From: Sacculina carcini
Lineage: Eukaryota; Arthropoda; Thecostraca; Sacculinidae
DNA: 64,000 nucleotides
Direction: 5' to 3'
Assembly: GCA_916048095.2 (NCBI GenBank)
Contig: OU696586.1
Location: forward strand, 1,684,749 to 1,748,748
The stretch's first letter is position 1. Each line of letters begins with the position of its first letter. Below are positions 10,503 to 20,819 of this stretch, piece by piece. Position numbers and translations under genes: made by a program. The notes under the pieces were generated by a model. The model was not told the origin of the DNA. It was given only the letters and a program-made list of their open reading frames with translations, and made no database searches.

Positions 10503-12246
10503 TCAAACAAACGTTTTCATCTTTCTTCCTTCGAGTTCCATGAGGACGTCCAGGAATGGCAGTTGTCCGTTTTGTGCATGTTCGCTGGTGTATGTCAGGC
10601 CGGTTGTGTCTTCGAATGCTTTTTTGATTGTGGTCACTTCGTCTTTTGATTTGACGCACAGAAACATGTCGTCAACATAACGACAATATACAAGTGGTTT
10701 GTGCAGTTTCATGATGTTTGTTTCTGCGTTGCCCATGAAGAAATTCGCAAACAAAACACCTAGCGGACTGCCCATTGCAATGCCGTCGATCTGTTGATAC
10801 AGCTGTCCACTGGGGCAGATGAAGGGCGCTTCCTTGGTGCATGTTGCAAGCAACGCACGCGGTACTTTCTCGGGCACTTCTAATGGTTTTGTGTCGTTAC
10901 ATCTGCAGACACGGTCCATGATGATGTCAATGGCTCTGTCCATCGGAACGTTTGTGAATAAATTATCCACATCAAGTGAGGCGATAATTTTTTCATCAGA
11001 AGGCGATGTTCCGCGGAGGATCTCCAAGAATTCCTGTGAGCTGCTTATATTGAATTCACTTGGCACGAATGGTTGCAGAATTTCATCGAGCTTCTTTGCC
11101 ACATGGTACGTAGCTGTGGGAATCTGAGATATAATCGGTCTCAGCGGATTGCCGTCTTTATGCGTCTTAACGTTTCCGTAGGCATATCCTGGAGAGTACT
11201 CACCTGCCAGCTTGCACAGCTTATGCGGCCCATGACTAGCATTGAAGCGTTCAATTAGTCCGTTGAGTTTCTTCTTTATTTTTTCCGTGGGATTCTGTCG
11301 AATCTTTCTGAACTTGGTTTTTGTCGCTCAGTATTTGACTCATTTTTTCGATGTAGTCGCTTTTCTTTAGTATGACGAATGATGCCTTCTTGTCAGCTCT
11401 GCGAATTACGATATTTGGGTTGTCGCGTAATTTTTTTGCTGCTTGCATTTGTTTTTTGCCGACGATTTGGCTTCGATATGATCCTCGAGATTTTGAAGAC
11501 TCGGCAAGAAGCAGCGAATGTAATTCAGGCGTTGTCAAAACCTCACCTTTTTGTTCCTTGTGCTGAATTTCGTCGAGAAGAACTTCAATTTCAAGACGCT
11601 TCTGATGTTGCTTCGGCTTCGAGATGTAGTGGCAGTTAAGCCCCATATTCAGGAGCTCTTGGTCGTCCGTCAGGATCTCATCAGAAAGATTCAAGAAACT
11701 GTTTTTCAACTGCCGGTGTTTAATCTGGCCTCCGTTCAGTCTGATTAGTTTTTTCTGTGTAGTTGACTGGGCTCCTTGTCTATGTTGATCAACAAGAACA
11801 TTCCATTTCTCTTCGATGGCAAGTTTCAGAGCGCTGGGAACGTTGAGATCCGTCCACGTTCGCTGTAGATGTTCCAGGCGACTGTGCATCTCTTTGGAAT
11901 CTGTGCGGTTTCTCCAGCTGTTGCTCAACGAGTTCCATCCGGAAGCGGCGTGTGCTTTCAGCATTTCTGGCTGTCTCGCCATGCAATTTGAAGTTGGTGT
12001 AGCCAGGCAGAATATTTTCTCTCAAACAAACGAGATTAAAATCGATTGCGCATTCGCAGTTGACTATTTTTTCCGCGTTGTTTCGATATTTCTTGCCAGC
12101 TGCTGGTCTCTTTTGTCAAGTCTGTTCAGCAATTGACCGATGTTTTGTTGGCGTAATATTTCGGAGTTAACTATCTCCATTCTCACACACTGGTAGACAT
12201 TGGTGGTATTTATTTCTCGAGACGTCTTTCGGCTAACATTAGCCAT
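10503..12246 (-). pseudogene. PLE-1 N-terminal region and reverse transcriptase (frameshifted)
   Basis: The N-terminal segment starts at 12246 (MANVSRKTSREINTTNVYQC), the middle segment spans 12025-11251, and RT at 11102-10503 shows SLDVDNLFTNVP (motif A), IDGIAMGSPLG (motif B), CRYVDDMFLC (catalytic YVDD) and LPFLDVL (motif E). One-base shifts separate the segments; one is a shortened A-run near 12063 (6 As against 7 in the copy at 17.1 kb). RT of this class primes on DNA ends or nicks made by the element's GIY-YIG nuclease, which is deleted here. Confidence 0.88.
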
Positions 12247-12255
12247 CTTCAGGAG
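12216..12255 (-). ncRNA. Hammerhead ribozyme motif, PLE-1 minus copy
   Basis: Same sequence as 16954-16993: stem I CTC/GAG, core CTGAAGA, stem II GGCTAA/TTAGCC, GAAA, short stem III AGA/TCT and cleavage-site C. Hammerheads are established components of Penelope-like pLTRs. Confidence 0.8.
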
Positions 12256-12401
12256 TTACACTGACCAGAAATTCAAATTACAGTGCTAAGATACAATACA
12301 AACCATGAAATCGTTAAACACGTGCTTAAATATACATGGTACCTCTCATGCGACAACAGTTGAAATCTAACAATTAAGACACAATACAATTATTGCATGA
12401 A

Positions 12402-12439
<38 letters not shown>

Positions 12440-12586
12440 TGGAAGTAGGCCATTTGTAATGCATGCTCTGTTAAATTCTACAGCATTTTCTGTGTTGTTT
12501 CTTTTGTATGTACATTTCTCTATACGTCTCACCAGCTTCTTCTGGTTCTCAGAGAGCTTTCCCAGTAGTACCGAAAAACTCATTTT

Positions 12587-12632
12587 TGCCCGAGGCACCT
12601 TTCGACATATATTAATGTCATCTTCAGGGGCA
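12587..12632 (-). ncRNA. Hammerhead ribozyme motif, PLE-2 left arm
   Basis: Inverted copy of 14713-14758 with all core bases retained. Confidence 0.8.
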
Positions 12633-12738
12633 TATATATACACATAACAATCGTAAATAAATATACACTAAACTGAAAATCAAATTTGAATGAGACGTTA
12701 AATACTCTAGAAAATTCCAATATAAAAGTATATAAAAT

Positions 12739-13565
12739 TCATGCCGAGTGCACATTTGCACTGCCATTTGATGTAGATAAATTCTGGCTAGGTGCAGGAT
12801 GTTGTGATGCGCTTCTCTGTTGGTTGTTGATGTTGTTTTGCTGTCTAATAGATGGAAGAATTACGTCAGGCTGTTGTTGGACGTTTATAGTTGGTTTCCG
12901 CGTACAAATCAACACTGCCTCTATCATTTTGAGCTTTCTTATGTTATGCTCCTGGCAAATGACGGATGTATTGTCAGTGAGGATTGTTCTGTTCAGCTTG
13001 ATCTTATGCTCTTGCGCGTAGTGCCGAAAAATAGCGCCGTCGTGCAAGTGAGCAGTGAGTCGCTTGTGCAAAGTTGTTGTTGTGTGGCCGATGTATTCAG
13101 AATTACGGAGACTGCAGTCTCCAGTTTGGCATTTATGTGAATACACGACGTTCACTTTTTGCGTCTCTTCGGTCCTTGGTAGGCAGCTATTCTTGACAAT
13201 CGACTGGTATGTTTTTCGAGTTTTGTAGTAAATGACTAGTTTAATTTTTGTTTCTGGTTGACATGGAGTAACGTGTTTCCTAATGATTTTCTGAAGTGCA
13301 GTCTCGTCTTGTTTGTAATTTGAGCTCATAGTGTTTCTGTAATATAATTTGAGTGTATCTTGGTCTCTGTCTCGGTTGTTTTCATTCGTAATTATGAAGT
13401 CATGTAGTTTTTGTCTGATTACGTCATCGATGTCTTTTTGTGTGTAGTCATTATTAGTCAATAATTTGCCGACTCTATTGATTTCCGCGTCTGTATTAGT
13501 CCATGTTGAACAGTGAGTTAGCGCCCTCTTGATGTACGAGCTAATTACACTGCGTTTGTATTGCT
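12739..13565 (-). CDS. PLE-2 GIY-YIG endonuclease region, inverted left arm
   Basis: Minus-strand duplicate of the right-arm coding sequence. It shows the linker with MSSNYKQDE, the GIY-YIG-type nuclease signature SEYIGHTTTTLHKRLTAH, and a Gln/Asn-rich tail ending VHSA. It lacks the upstream RT and has no start of its own beyond the arm edge, so it is a partial gene. It differs from the right arm at two residues that I noticed (K for N in SYIKRAL; L for M in AHLHDG). Confidence 0.8.
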
Positions 13566-13574
13566 TTTGTAAAC

Positions 13575-14606
13575 ATGGAAGACGAAATGAGCTTGCATGC
13601 AATCAAGGACTACTTTGAAAAAAACTCCTGTTTAAAATTTACCATCGAAAATGAAGCAAACAACCAACTCCCATTTCTGGACATACTGATTCAAAGAGAC
13701 GTAACATCATTCATAACATCGGTGCAAGTGAAATCCACAAATCTAGGTTTTTGCATGAATGCAAAGAGTGAATGCCCAGAGCAATACAAACGCAGTGTAA
13801 TTAGCTCGTACATCAATAGGGCGCTAACTCACTGTTCAACATGGACTAATACAGACGCGGAAATCAATAGAGTCGGCAAATTATTGACTAATAATGACTA
13901 CACACAAAAAGACATCGATGACGTAATCAGACAAAAACTACATGACTTCATAATTACGAATGAAAACAACCGAGATAGAGACCAAGATACACTCAAATTA
14001 TATTACAGAAACACTATGAGCTCAAATTACAAACAAGACGAGACTGCACTTCAGAAAATCATTAGGAAACACGTTACTCCATGTCAACCAGAAACAAAAA
14101 TTAAACTAGTCATTTACTACAAAACTCGAAAAACATACCAGTCGATTGTCAAGAATAGCTGCCTACCAAGGACCGAAGAGACGCAAAAAGTGAACGTCGT
14201 GTATTCACATAAATGCCAAACTGGAGACTGCAGTCTCCGTAATTCTGAATACATCGGCCACACAACAACAACTTTGCACAAGCGACTCACTGCTCACATG
14301 CACGACGGCGCTATTTTTCGGCACTACGCGCAAGAGCATAAGATCAAGCTGAACAGAACAATCCTCACTGACAATACATCCGTCATTTGCCAGGAGCATA
14401 ACATCAGAAAGCTCAAAATGATAGAGGCAGTGTTGATTTGTACGCGGAAACCAACTATAAACGTCCAACAACAGCCTGACGTAATTCTTCCATCTATTAG
14501 ACAGCAAAACAACATCAACAACCAACAGAGAAGCGCATCACAACATCCTGCACCTAGCCAGAATTTATCTACATCAAATGGCAGTGCAAATGTGCACTCG
14601 GCATGA
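13575..14606 (+). CDS. PLE-2 RT C-terminus plus GIY-YIG endonuclease
   Basis: 344-codon class open frame without internal stops. It begins within RT (NNQLPFLDILI, motif E), then the region KRSVISSYINRALTHCS typical between RT and EN, then the nuclease with EYIGHTTTTLHKRLTAH and a conserved downstream ICQEHNIRKLKMIEAVLI. The catalytic RT motifs A-D are absent, so the copy is 5'-truncated. The nuclease would nick target DNA to prime reverse transcription. The open frame and near-identity of the arms suggest a young insertion. Confidence 0.85.
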   Translation: MEDEMSLHAIKDYFEKNSCLKFTIENEANNQLPFLDILIQRDVTSFITSVQVKSTNLGFCMNAKSECPEQYKRSVISSYINRALTHCSTWTNTDAEINRVGKLLTNNDYTQKDIDDVIRQKLHDFIITNENNRDRDQDTLKLYYRNTMSSNYKQDETALQKIIRKHVTPCQPETKIKLVIYYKTRKTYQSIVKNSCLPRTEETQKVNVVYSHKCQTGDCSLRNSEYIGHTTTTLHKRLTAHMHDGAIFRHYAQEHKIKLNRTILTDNTSVICQEHNIRKLKMIEAVLICTRKPTINVQQQPDVILPSIRQQNNINNQQRSASQHPAPSQNLSTSNGSANVHSA

Positions 14607-14712
14607 ATTTTATATACTTTTATATTGGAATTTTCTAGAGTATTTAACGTCTCATTCAAATTTGATTTTCAGTTTAGTGTATATTTATTTACGATTGTTA
14701 TGTGTATATATA

Positions 14713-14758
14713 TGCCCCTGAAGATGACATTAATATATGTCGAAAGGTGCCTCGGGCA
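14713..14758 (+). ncRNA. Hammerhead ribozyme motif, PLE-2 right arm
   Basis: Stem I TGCCC (14713-14717) pairs with GGGCA (14754-14758). Core CTGAAGA is at 14718-14724, stem II GACAT/ATGTC at 14726-14730 and 14737-14741, GAAA at 14742-14745, and stem III AGG/CCT has a 2-base loop. Predicted cleavage is after C14753. One unpaired base lies between the core and stem II. Confidence 0.82.
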
Positions 14759-14878
14759 AAAATGAGTTTTTCGGTACTACTGGGAAAGCTCTCTGAGAAC
14801 CAGAAGAAGCTGGTGAGACGTATAGAGAAATGTACATACAAAAGAAACAACACAGAAAATGCTGTAGAATTTAACAGA

Positions 14879-14933
<55 letters not shown>

Positions 14934-15148
14934 TACACATATATCCACACACATACATATACATGCATGCATATACACACAAACATATACATACATACAC
15001 ACACATACATATACATATATATCGGCGTCGTCACGATTGTGCTGCAGCAAGGGCACACCCAGTCAGCTCAGACCGTGGGGCTCTCTGAGTCGGTAAAATG
15101 CCGTTTTCTTCAACTTGCACGTTCATGGCTGGTCTCAAGTTGGTGATG

Positions 15149-16149
15149 GCAAGCTGGCAGGTGAGTACTCTCCAGGATATGCCTACGGAAACGTTAAGAC
15201 GCATAAAGACGGCAATCCGCTGAGACCGATTATATATCAGATTCCCACAGCTACGTACCATGTGGCAAAGAAGCTCAATGAAATTCTGCAACCATTCGTG
15301 CCAAGTGAATTCAATATAAGCAGCTCACAGGAATTCTTGGAGATCCTCCGCGGAACATCGCCTTCTGATGAAAAAATTATCGCCTCACTTGATGTGGATA
15401 ATTTATTCACAAACGTTCCGGTGGACAGAACCATTGACATCATCATGGACCGTGTCTGCAGATGTAACGACACAAAAGCATTAGAAGTGCCCGAGAAAGT
15501 ACTGCGTGCGTTGCTTGCAACATGCACCAAGGAAGCACCCTTCATCTGCCCCAGTGGACAGCTGTATCAACAGATCGACGGCATTGCAATGGGCAGTCCG
15601 CTAGGTGTTTTGTTTGCAAATTTCTTCATGGGTAACGCAGAGACAAACATCATGAAACTGCACAAACCACTTGTATATTGTCGTTATGTTGACGACATGT
15701 TTCTGTGCGTCAAATCAAAAGACGAAGTGACCACAATCAAAAAAGCATTCGAAGACACAACCGGCCTGACATACACCAGCGAACATGCACAAAACGGACA
15801 ACTGCCATTCCTGGACGTCCTCATGCAACTCGAAGGAAGAAAGATGAAAACGTGTGTGTACACGAAGCCGACGAATGAAGGACTGTGCCTCAATGCTGCA
15901 AGCGAGTGCCCGAACAAATACAAACGCTCCACCATCAGCGCCTACGTTCGTCGTGCAATCACCCACTGCTCAGACTGGGAGTCAACACATAAAGAGCTTG
16001 AGCGCTTGACACAGGTACTCGTGAACAACGGCTACTCAAATGAAGATGTGTCTAAAGTTATAAAGGAAACGCTTAACAAACAATTAATTCGCGATGTGCC
16101 CGAAAATGAAGATGCACAAGCGATTAATATTTACTACAAAACATCATGA
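15149..16149 (+). pseudogene. PLE-1 reverse transcriptase (plus copy)
   Basis: Sense coding starts mid-protein after the inverted piece (KLAGEYSPGYAYGNVKTHKD, the conserved pre-RT block). Motif A SLDVDNLFTNVP, motif B IDGIAMGSPLG, catalytic CRYVDDMFLC and motif E LPFLDVLM are all present. The frame ends ~330 codons later at a TGA reached through a one-base deletion in an A-run near 16136-16140. The endonuclease continues in the next frame. An upstream ATG at 15115 lies in the inverted piece and is spurious. Confidence 0.88.
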
Positions 16150-16679
16150 GCTCTGCATATCGTGTAGATGAAAGAATCATGCGAGAAATTATCACAAAAA
16201 ACGTGAAGGCCACCAGCGACACAAAAAAGGTCAAATTGGTAGTATATTATCAGTCGCGAAAAATTGTCAATGTTATTATGAAAAACAGGCCCATGATGGA
16301 GAAGCCCAGCAAGTTGCAGCAGCACAATGTCGTATACCGATACACCTGTCCAAATGAGGAGTGTGGGCCTCATTCATACATCGGTATGACGACCACAACG
16401 CTGTCGCGACGGCTGACGTGCCACCTCAGCAATGGTGCAATCCAAAAGCACAACATCTCGGTGCACAAACAAAAGATCAATAGGGAGCAGATAGTAGAAA
16501 GCACAGAAATCATTGACCAAGAACGTGACATACGGCGTCTGAAACTGCTTGAAGCAATTTACATCACCAACTTGAGACCAACCATGAACGTGCAAGTTGA
16601 AGAAAAGGGCATTTTACCGACTCAGAGAGCCCCACGGTCTGAGCTGACTGGGTGTGCCCTTGCTGCAGCACAAGCGTGA
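16146..16679 (+). CDS. PLE-1 GIY-YIG endonuclease (plus copy)
   Basis: 177 codons open. It begins MSSAYRVDERIMREI, the region that in PLE-2 is fused to RT (MSSNYKQDE), so the separation from RT is due to a one-base shift and not gene structure. The nuclease signature HSYIGMTTTTLSRRLTCHL is followed by the conserved DQERDIRRLKLLEAIYI. A Cys pair (CPNEEC) precedes the nuclease. Its likely role is target nicking during retrotransposition. Confidence 0.87.
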   Translation: MSSAYRVDERIMREIITKNVKATSDTKKVKLVVYYQSRKIVNVIMKNRPMMEKPSKLQQHNVVYRYTCPNEECGPHSYIGMTTTTLSRRLTCHLSNGAIQKHNISVHKQKINREQIVESTEIIDQERDIRRLKLLEAIYITNLRPTMNVQVEEKGILPTQRAPRSELTGCALAAAQA

Positions 16680-16953
16680 CGACGCCGATATATATGTATA
16701 TGTATGTGTGTGTATGTATGTATATGTTTGTGTGTATATGCATGCATGTATATGTATGTGTGTGGATATATGTGTATATATGTATATATATATATATATA
16801 TATATCTTTCATGTAATAATTGTATTGTGTCTTAATTGTTAGATTTCAACTGTTGTCGCATGAGAGGTACCCTGTATATTTAAGCACGTGTTTAACGATT
16901 TCATGTTTTGTATTGTATCTTAGCACTGTAATTTGAATTTCTGGTCAGTGTAA

Positions 16954-16993
16954 CTCCTGAAGATGGCTAATGTTAGCCGAAAGACGTCTCGAG
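16954..16993 (+). ncRNA. Hammerhead ribozyme motif, PLE-1 plus copy
   Basis: Stem I CTC (16954-16956) pairs with GAG (16991-16993). Core CTGAAGA is at 16957-16963, stem II GGCTAA/TTAGCC at 16965-16978, GAAA at 16979-16982, and stem III AGA/TCT has a 2-base CG loop. Predicted cleavage is after C16990. It lies in the pLTR just before the N-terminal ORF start. Confidence 0.82.
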
Positions 16994-17192
16994 AAATAAA
17001 TACCACCAATGTCTACCAGTGTGTGAGAATGGAGATAGTTAACTCCGAAATATTACGCCAACAAAACATCGGTCAATTGCTGAACAGACTTGACAAAAGA
17101 GACCAGCAACTGGCAAGAAATATCGAAACAACGCGGAAAAAAATAGTCAACTGCGAATGCGCAATCGATTTTAATCTCGTTTGTTTGAGAGA

Positions 17193-17197
<5 letters not shown>
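16963..17197 (+). pseudogene. PLE-1 N-terminal ORF fragment in the 3' pLTR
   Basis: ATG at 16963 overlaps the ribozyme and opens a frame (MANVSRKTSREINTTNVYQC) ending in …NLVCLRE before the (TA)n. It is the start of a would-be next tandem copy. The same ORF opens the minus copy at 12246. Confidence 0.7.
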
Positions 17198-17236
<39 letters not shown>

Positions 17237-17241
<5 letters not shown>

Positions 17242-17671
17242 GGACAATAAAGGCCTTTTATTCATACCATCAATGATTGGAGCAAATATGATGCATGTGA
17301 TATCTGTCGTTTTCATGTTAAATCATGGAAAATACAAATACAGCGACCCGATAAACCAAGATGGACATCGTGTACGTTCCAGTGCATGCTACTTTGCAAA
17401 ATATAAACTAATTATCTTCCAAGTCAGATGAGAAACCGTTATGAGGTGCAGATGAATTTCATGTCGTGCATGCTGTATATCCATTTGTGTGCTTATGAGC
17501 TGAATGTATGGTCACCTCAGGTCATCACAGGCGACTGTTGACATTGGCTATGAGCGCTACCACTCCTACACTGATGTACGGCAAAACTCTCAATGTACCT
17601 GTGCTTTACCAGGTCTCGCGTGTCTCGAACACGCGATGACTCAAATGACTACAGAAGTTCCATCACAACTG
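17237..17671. other. Unassigned interval between PLE cluster and right inverted arm
   Basis: No gene or known repeat recognised. An AATAAA-like string occurs at its left edge. Confidence 0.4.
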
Positions 17672-19110
17672 CCGCTCTACTTGATACAGCTTGTCACACT
17701 TGATTAACAATATTAGGTTTCGGTGACTTTCAGCCTGTCGTGAATTAACAGAAACCAATCTGGACCCAGTCCAGCCTAATCTAAGGTGAATTAACTGATT
17801 AGTTTGTGATAACAAAATGACTCGATTCGATCATGAGCTGCAATCAGGAGCTTGAGATTATCTACGCCAGGGGTACCAAACACGCGGTCCACTAATCATT
17901 TTCTCGCAGCCCGCCAACATGGTATAAAAACCAAACTGTAAGACAGATAAATTCACATTTATTGTATAATACGTGTTTCGCTTCTAGCCTGTGAGGCGTA
18001 TATCTGCTAGTATATAAACATGTCTTTCATTACATTCACGCTAAGATCACCGGAAGATTGAAGATCTGGACATAGAGGCATAATGTCCTGCGCCCAGTAT
18101 GAACAATACATTACATCAATTGAATAAGCCTCTACGCAATTGAGTGGTGTGTGTGTGTGTGTGAATCATGTGCATTTTGTATTGCAAGTGCTGACGCACG
18201 GACTTTGCATCATTTTCAATTCTGATTCAATGCATTTGCAATGCATTGACGCGTCCATACATCATTAAGTATGCAGCCTTGCTTTTTCCACAACATGCCA
18301 GCAATAGACCAGAACATTCCAGCAGAACATTCGACCATCACTGAATCACTGATGCAACCAAGTGAAATATTACAAAGAGCACATGGCTAGTGCATGATTG
18401 CAACCACGTGTCGGGTATTGCAGCCGTATGTTGCCGACATAGAATGCAATGTCGTGGTTCAGTCGAAACAGACAACTGCACAAATGACGCACCAATTCCT
18501 GATCGAATAGACATATCAGCTTCAGTTCTGTCAATGTTAACGTATTACAGTACAATGCAATGAATAAAGTGAATCGCTTTTCAATGACTCAATTTGTCCT
18601 TGTTGTGCTACTAGCATTAAAATTCGCCCGTCGTGTGGAACAATTCATTAAACAAAATTAATACAAATTTAGAGGCAAAAAACGAATGTAATACAGAAAT
18701 TCGAGGACTCGGTGGTGTAGTGGTTAGCACACCCGTCTCACAAGCGGTCCGTGGTTCGAAACCCGGCGGAGAAGAATTTCATTGGGCGAATTCTATAATT
18801 CAACAGCCCCTGTCCACCCAGCAGTAAATGATGGTACCAGATATCAGTCATGAGTTGTGTCATGCATTCTGGGGAGGTGGCGCTCTCTAATACGTCTTTC
18901 GTCCTTGTGGCGTCATAGCGTAGAGAGGGTCGGTTCTGCGATGGCAGGGAGCTGCACAGGACACACCTGTGTGTTCATAAGCTTCGGCATATTCCCGTGT
19001 AGCAGCTGTCACTTGAGGTATTTTATTTAGAAAAGCCTAAATGTGTAAATGTGTATGTTTACATTTTAAGTATTAACGACGTGTTTTTTCCCTAAGCCCG
19101 CCTCATATTT
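17672..19110 (+). repeat. Right arm of the ~1.4 kb inverted duplication
   Basis: Inverted relative to 8270-9742. It includes a CAGGGGTACCAAACACGCGG stretch resembling hAT-type MITE ends at ~17870 and SINE-1 copy 2. Confidence 0.85.
18704..19026 (+). repeat. SINE-1 copy 2
   Basis: The tRNA-Val-like head GGTGTAGTGGTTAGCAC…GGTTCGAAACC is the best preserved in the window. Body as in the other copies. The tail lost the TTAACCTTT iterations. Confidence 0.85.
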
Positions 19111-19510
19111 TTTTCGAGTACTTCATGTGATTTCCAGCAGAATTTCAGAAAATTGTACAGAATTTGTCGCTTTAGCCAACGCATTTTCGTGCGCAAAAAG
19201 GTGTCGTGATTCTTGATTTAAACAACCGTAACTTTTCAAAGATGTCTTTTTAATTATTACGGATTTAAATGTTAATGCGAGTTTTATAAAAGCAAACAAC
19301 ATATCTACATTCAGCAACACACATCATTCTGGTATCACGCTGGAAAATATTATTTACGACTGCTACTCAGGGCCATATTCGGGTAGAAAGCATGCATAAA
19401 CGCTGTTCAACTGGAAAACCCACATGACCATGATGACTTCAGCTTTATCGCGTACACTGGCCAGTTCAGGTGCGCCGCGATTCTGAGAACAAAAACCCAT
19501 TTGCCCAAGT
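18950..19510 (+). repeat. Right member of the direct duplication with 9.77-10.35 kb
   Basis: Roughly 95% identical by eye to 9768-10345, same orientation, and continuous with SINE-1 copy 2. Confidence 0.8.
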
Positions 19511-19544
19511 ATTTGTTGTATTTGTATTTGTATATATATATTTA

Positions 19545-19827
19545 CGCATTTGAACACAGCAGTAGAGAAGGCTGTGTTCGCGTGTAATTTTGCGGGGGCA
19601 AAGCCTCACGGCCCCGGCTGGCACACCGCAGGTCCGGCCGCCACACAGGTTATCGCAGTCACGGCCAGCACAGAAAACTGTACGGCTGCGCGCACACGAA
19701 ACCCGCCTTGCGGCAATTGGGCTATCACTTTAAGAAACGAACCCATCCGTTTCACCTCGCCAGGGAATCGAACCCTGGACCTCTCGTGCACAGAGCGTGC
19801 GTCTTAACCACTCGGCTACGAGGCGGA
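19545..19827 (-). repeat. SINE-2 copy 1 (second tRNA-derived family)
   Basis: The minus-strand head has a tRNA-like A box (GTAGCCGAGTGGTTAAGACG) and B box (GGGTTCGATTCCC). The ~200 bp body matches 51171-51462. Confidence 0.8.
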
Positions 19828-19997
19828 CTACACGTACACACATACACACACACACACATACACGTACACACACATACACACATACACAAACACACACAGC
19901 TCAGTTTATATTAATAATGTACAATATTGGGCTCCAAGTGTCGCGGTACTTGTACTGTTTCAAGTATTATCCTGATAAATTACTGGAAAAATATTTA

Positions 19998-20388
19998 CCG
20001 TATTTGCCGGTGTATAAGTCGACTCGTTGTATAAGTCGACCCCCTAAAGCTCGACGAAAATTTACAATATTATGATATATCCTTTGTATAAGTCGAGCTC
20101 AATTGTTTCAATATATTAAACTTTAAAATTCGATCAGAAATATGCTAAGTTTATTGACGAAATGTGTTCAAATTCGCGAGTTTGTAGCGAGCGATCTATA
20201 CGCCATTTTAAATATTATTCACTTTATAACCCTGTGATATTACGCGCCGAGAGAGACTAACAACAATGAACATTCTTAGAAAGTGGTTTATTTTATGATA
20301 AATTTTATGAGTCGGTGTATAAGTCGAGGTAGATTTTTTTCGGTCGATTTTTGATCGAAAAGGTCGACTTATACACAGACAAATACGG
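19998..20388. mobile_element. TA-flanked MITE with TATAAGTCGAC terminal repeats
   Basis: 391 bp bounded by TA on both sides. Left terminus CCGTATTTGCCGGTGTATAA and right terminus (reverse complement) CCGTATTTGTCTGTGTATAA. TATAAGTCGA recurs several times internally in both orientations. TA duplications point to a Tc1/mariner- or pogo-type source; no ORF. Confidence 0.75.
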
Positions 20389-20819
20389 TATACTCATAAA
20401 GAATAAAATTTGTGCATGTACATGTCTTTTATAGAATTTAAACAACAAAATGAACTGTTTGTGCTCAATCTAGCATAATTTATCGGTAAATATAGGTGTA
20501 ATGTAGAAATATGGAATGCAGGGCGGGTTTAAATGCTAGGGCATATATGCTAGGTGTCATATTAGACTTGTAAGGAAAACATAAAAAGCACAAACTATAT
20601 CCAGGCTGCATACCTAGAATTATAATAATGTCTAGAATTATAATTAAAGGCAAATGTCTTGAATTATAATGGCGTGGACCAATAGGGGTGAGTAACACAT
20701 ACTCCTAACATATGCACGTAATGTAATATGACAATTTATAGTAGATTTTTAAATCTCAATGCCTAATTTTGACTTTTTTATGGATTTCACTTTTAGCTGT
20801 TTTATTTGTATTCCATTTT

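Larger units (their letters stand above)
10424..12437 (-). mobile_element. Penelope-like element PLE-1, minus-strand copy with internal deletion
   Basis: Read on the minus strand: (TA)n 12437-12405, pLTR-like region with hammerhead, N-terminal ORF, RT, then an abrupt join at ~10500 from the RT C-terminus (…KMKT) to the last bases of the pLTR (GTTTGTTTGAGAGAAAAT), then (TA)n. The plus-strand copy shows what is missing: the endonuclease and most of the 3' pLTR. The join carries a few bases of homology. Confidence 0.85.
12465..14880 (+). mobile_element. Penelope-like element PLE-2 as a foldback (1,101-bp inverted arms)
   Basis: Left arm 12465-13565 and right arm 13780-14880 are inverted copies of equal length with very few differences (two amino-acid changes in ~280 codons). 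A 214-bp loop encodes the RT C-terminal motif. Each arm carries endonuclease, hammerhead and part of the next N-terminal ORF. The element sits between two (TA)n tracts (12405-12437, 14881-14927) that appear to belong to PLE-1, so it seems inserted in PLE-1. Confidence 0.88.
14881..17197 (+). mobile_element. Penelope-like element PLE-1, plus-strand copy with inverted 5' piece
   Basis: From 14881 to 15148 the sequence is an inverted copy of 16562-16806 (end of the endonuclease, a complex TA/TG microsatellite). Sense RT starts abruptly at 15149, followed by EN, the microsatellite, and a pLTR segment (16807-17196) ending GTTTGTTTGAGAGAAAA before (TA)n 17198-17236. The inverted head is contiguous, across the PLE-2 insertion, with the minus-strand PLE-1 copy. 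Confidence 0.85.

Noticed and set aside
14882..15090. ORFs with Tyr/Ile or Cys/Val runs
   Set aside because: Translations of TA and TG microsatellite inside PLE-1.
15115..15148. ATG start for the PLE-1 RT in the plus copy
   Set aside because: These bases are the antisense of the element's own endonuclease end (inverted piece).
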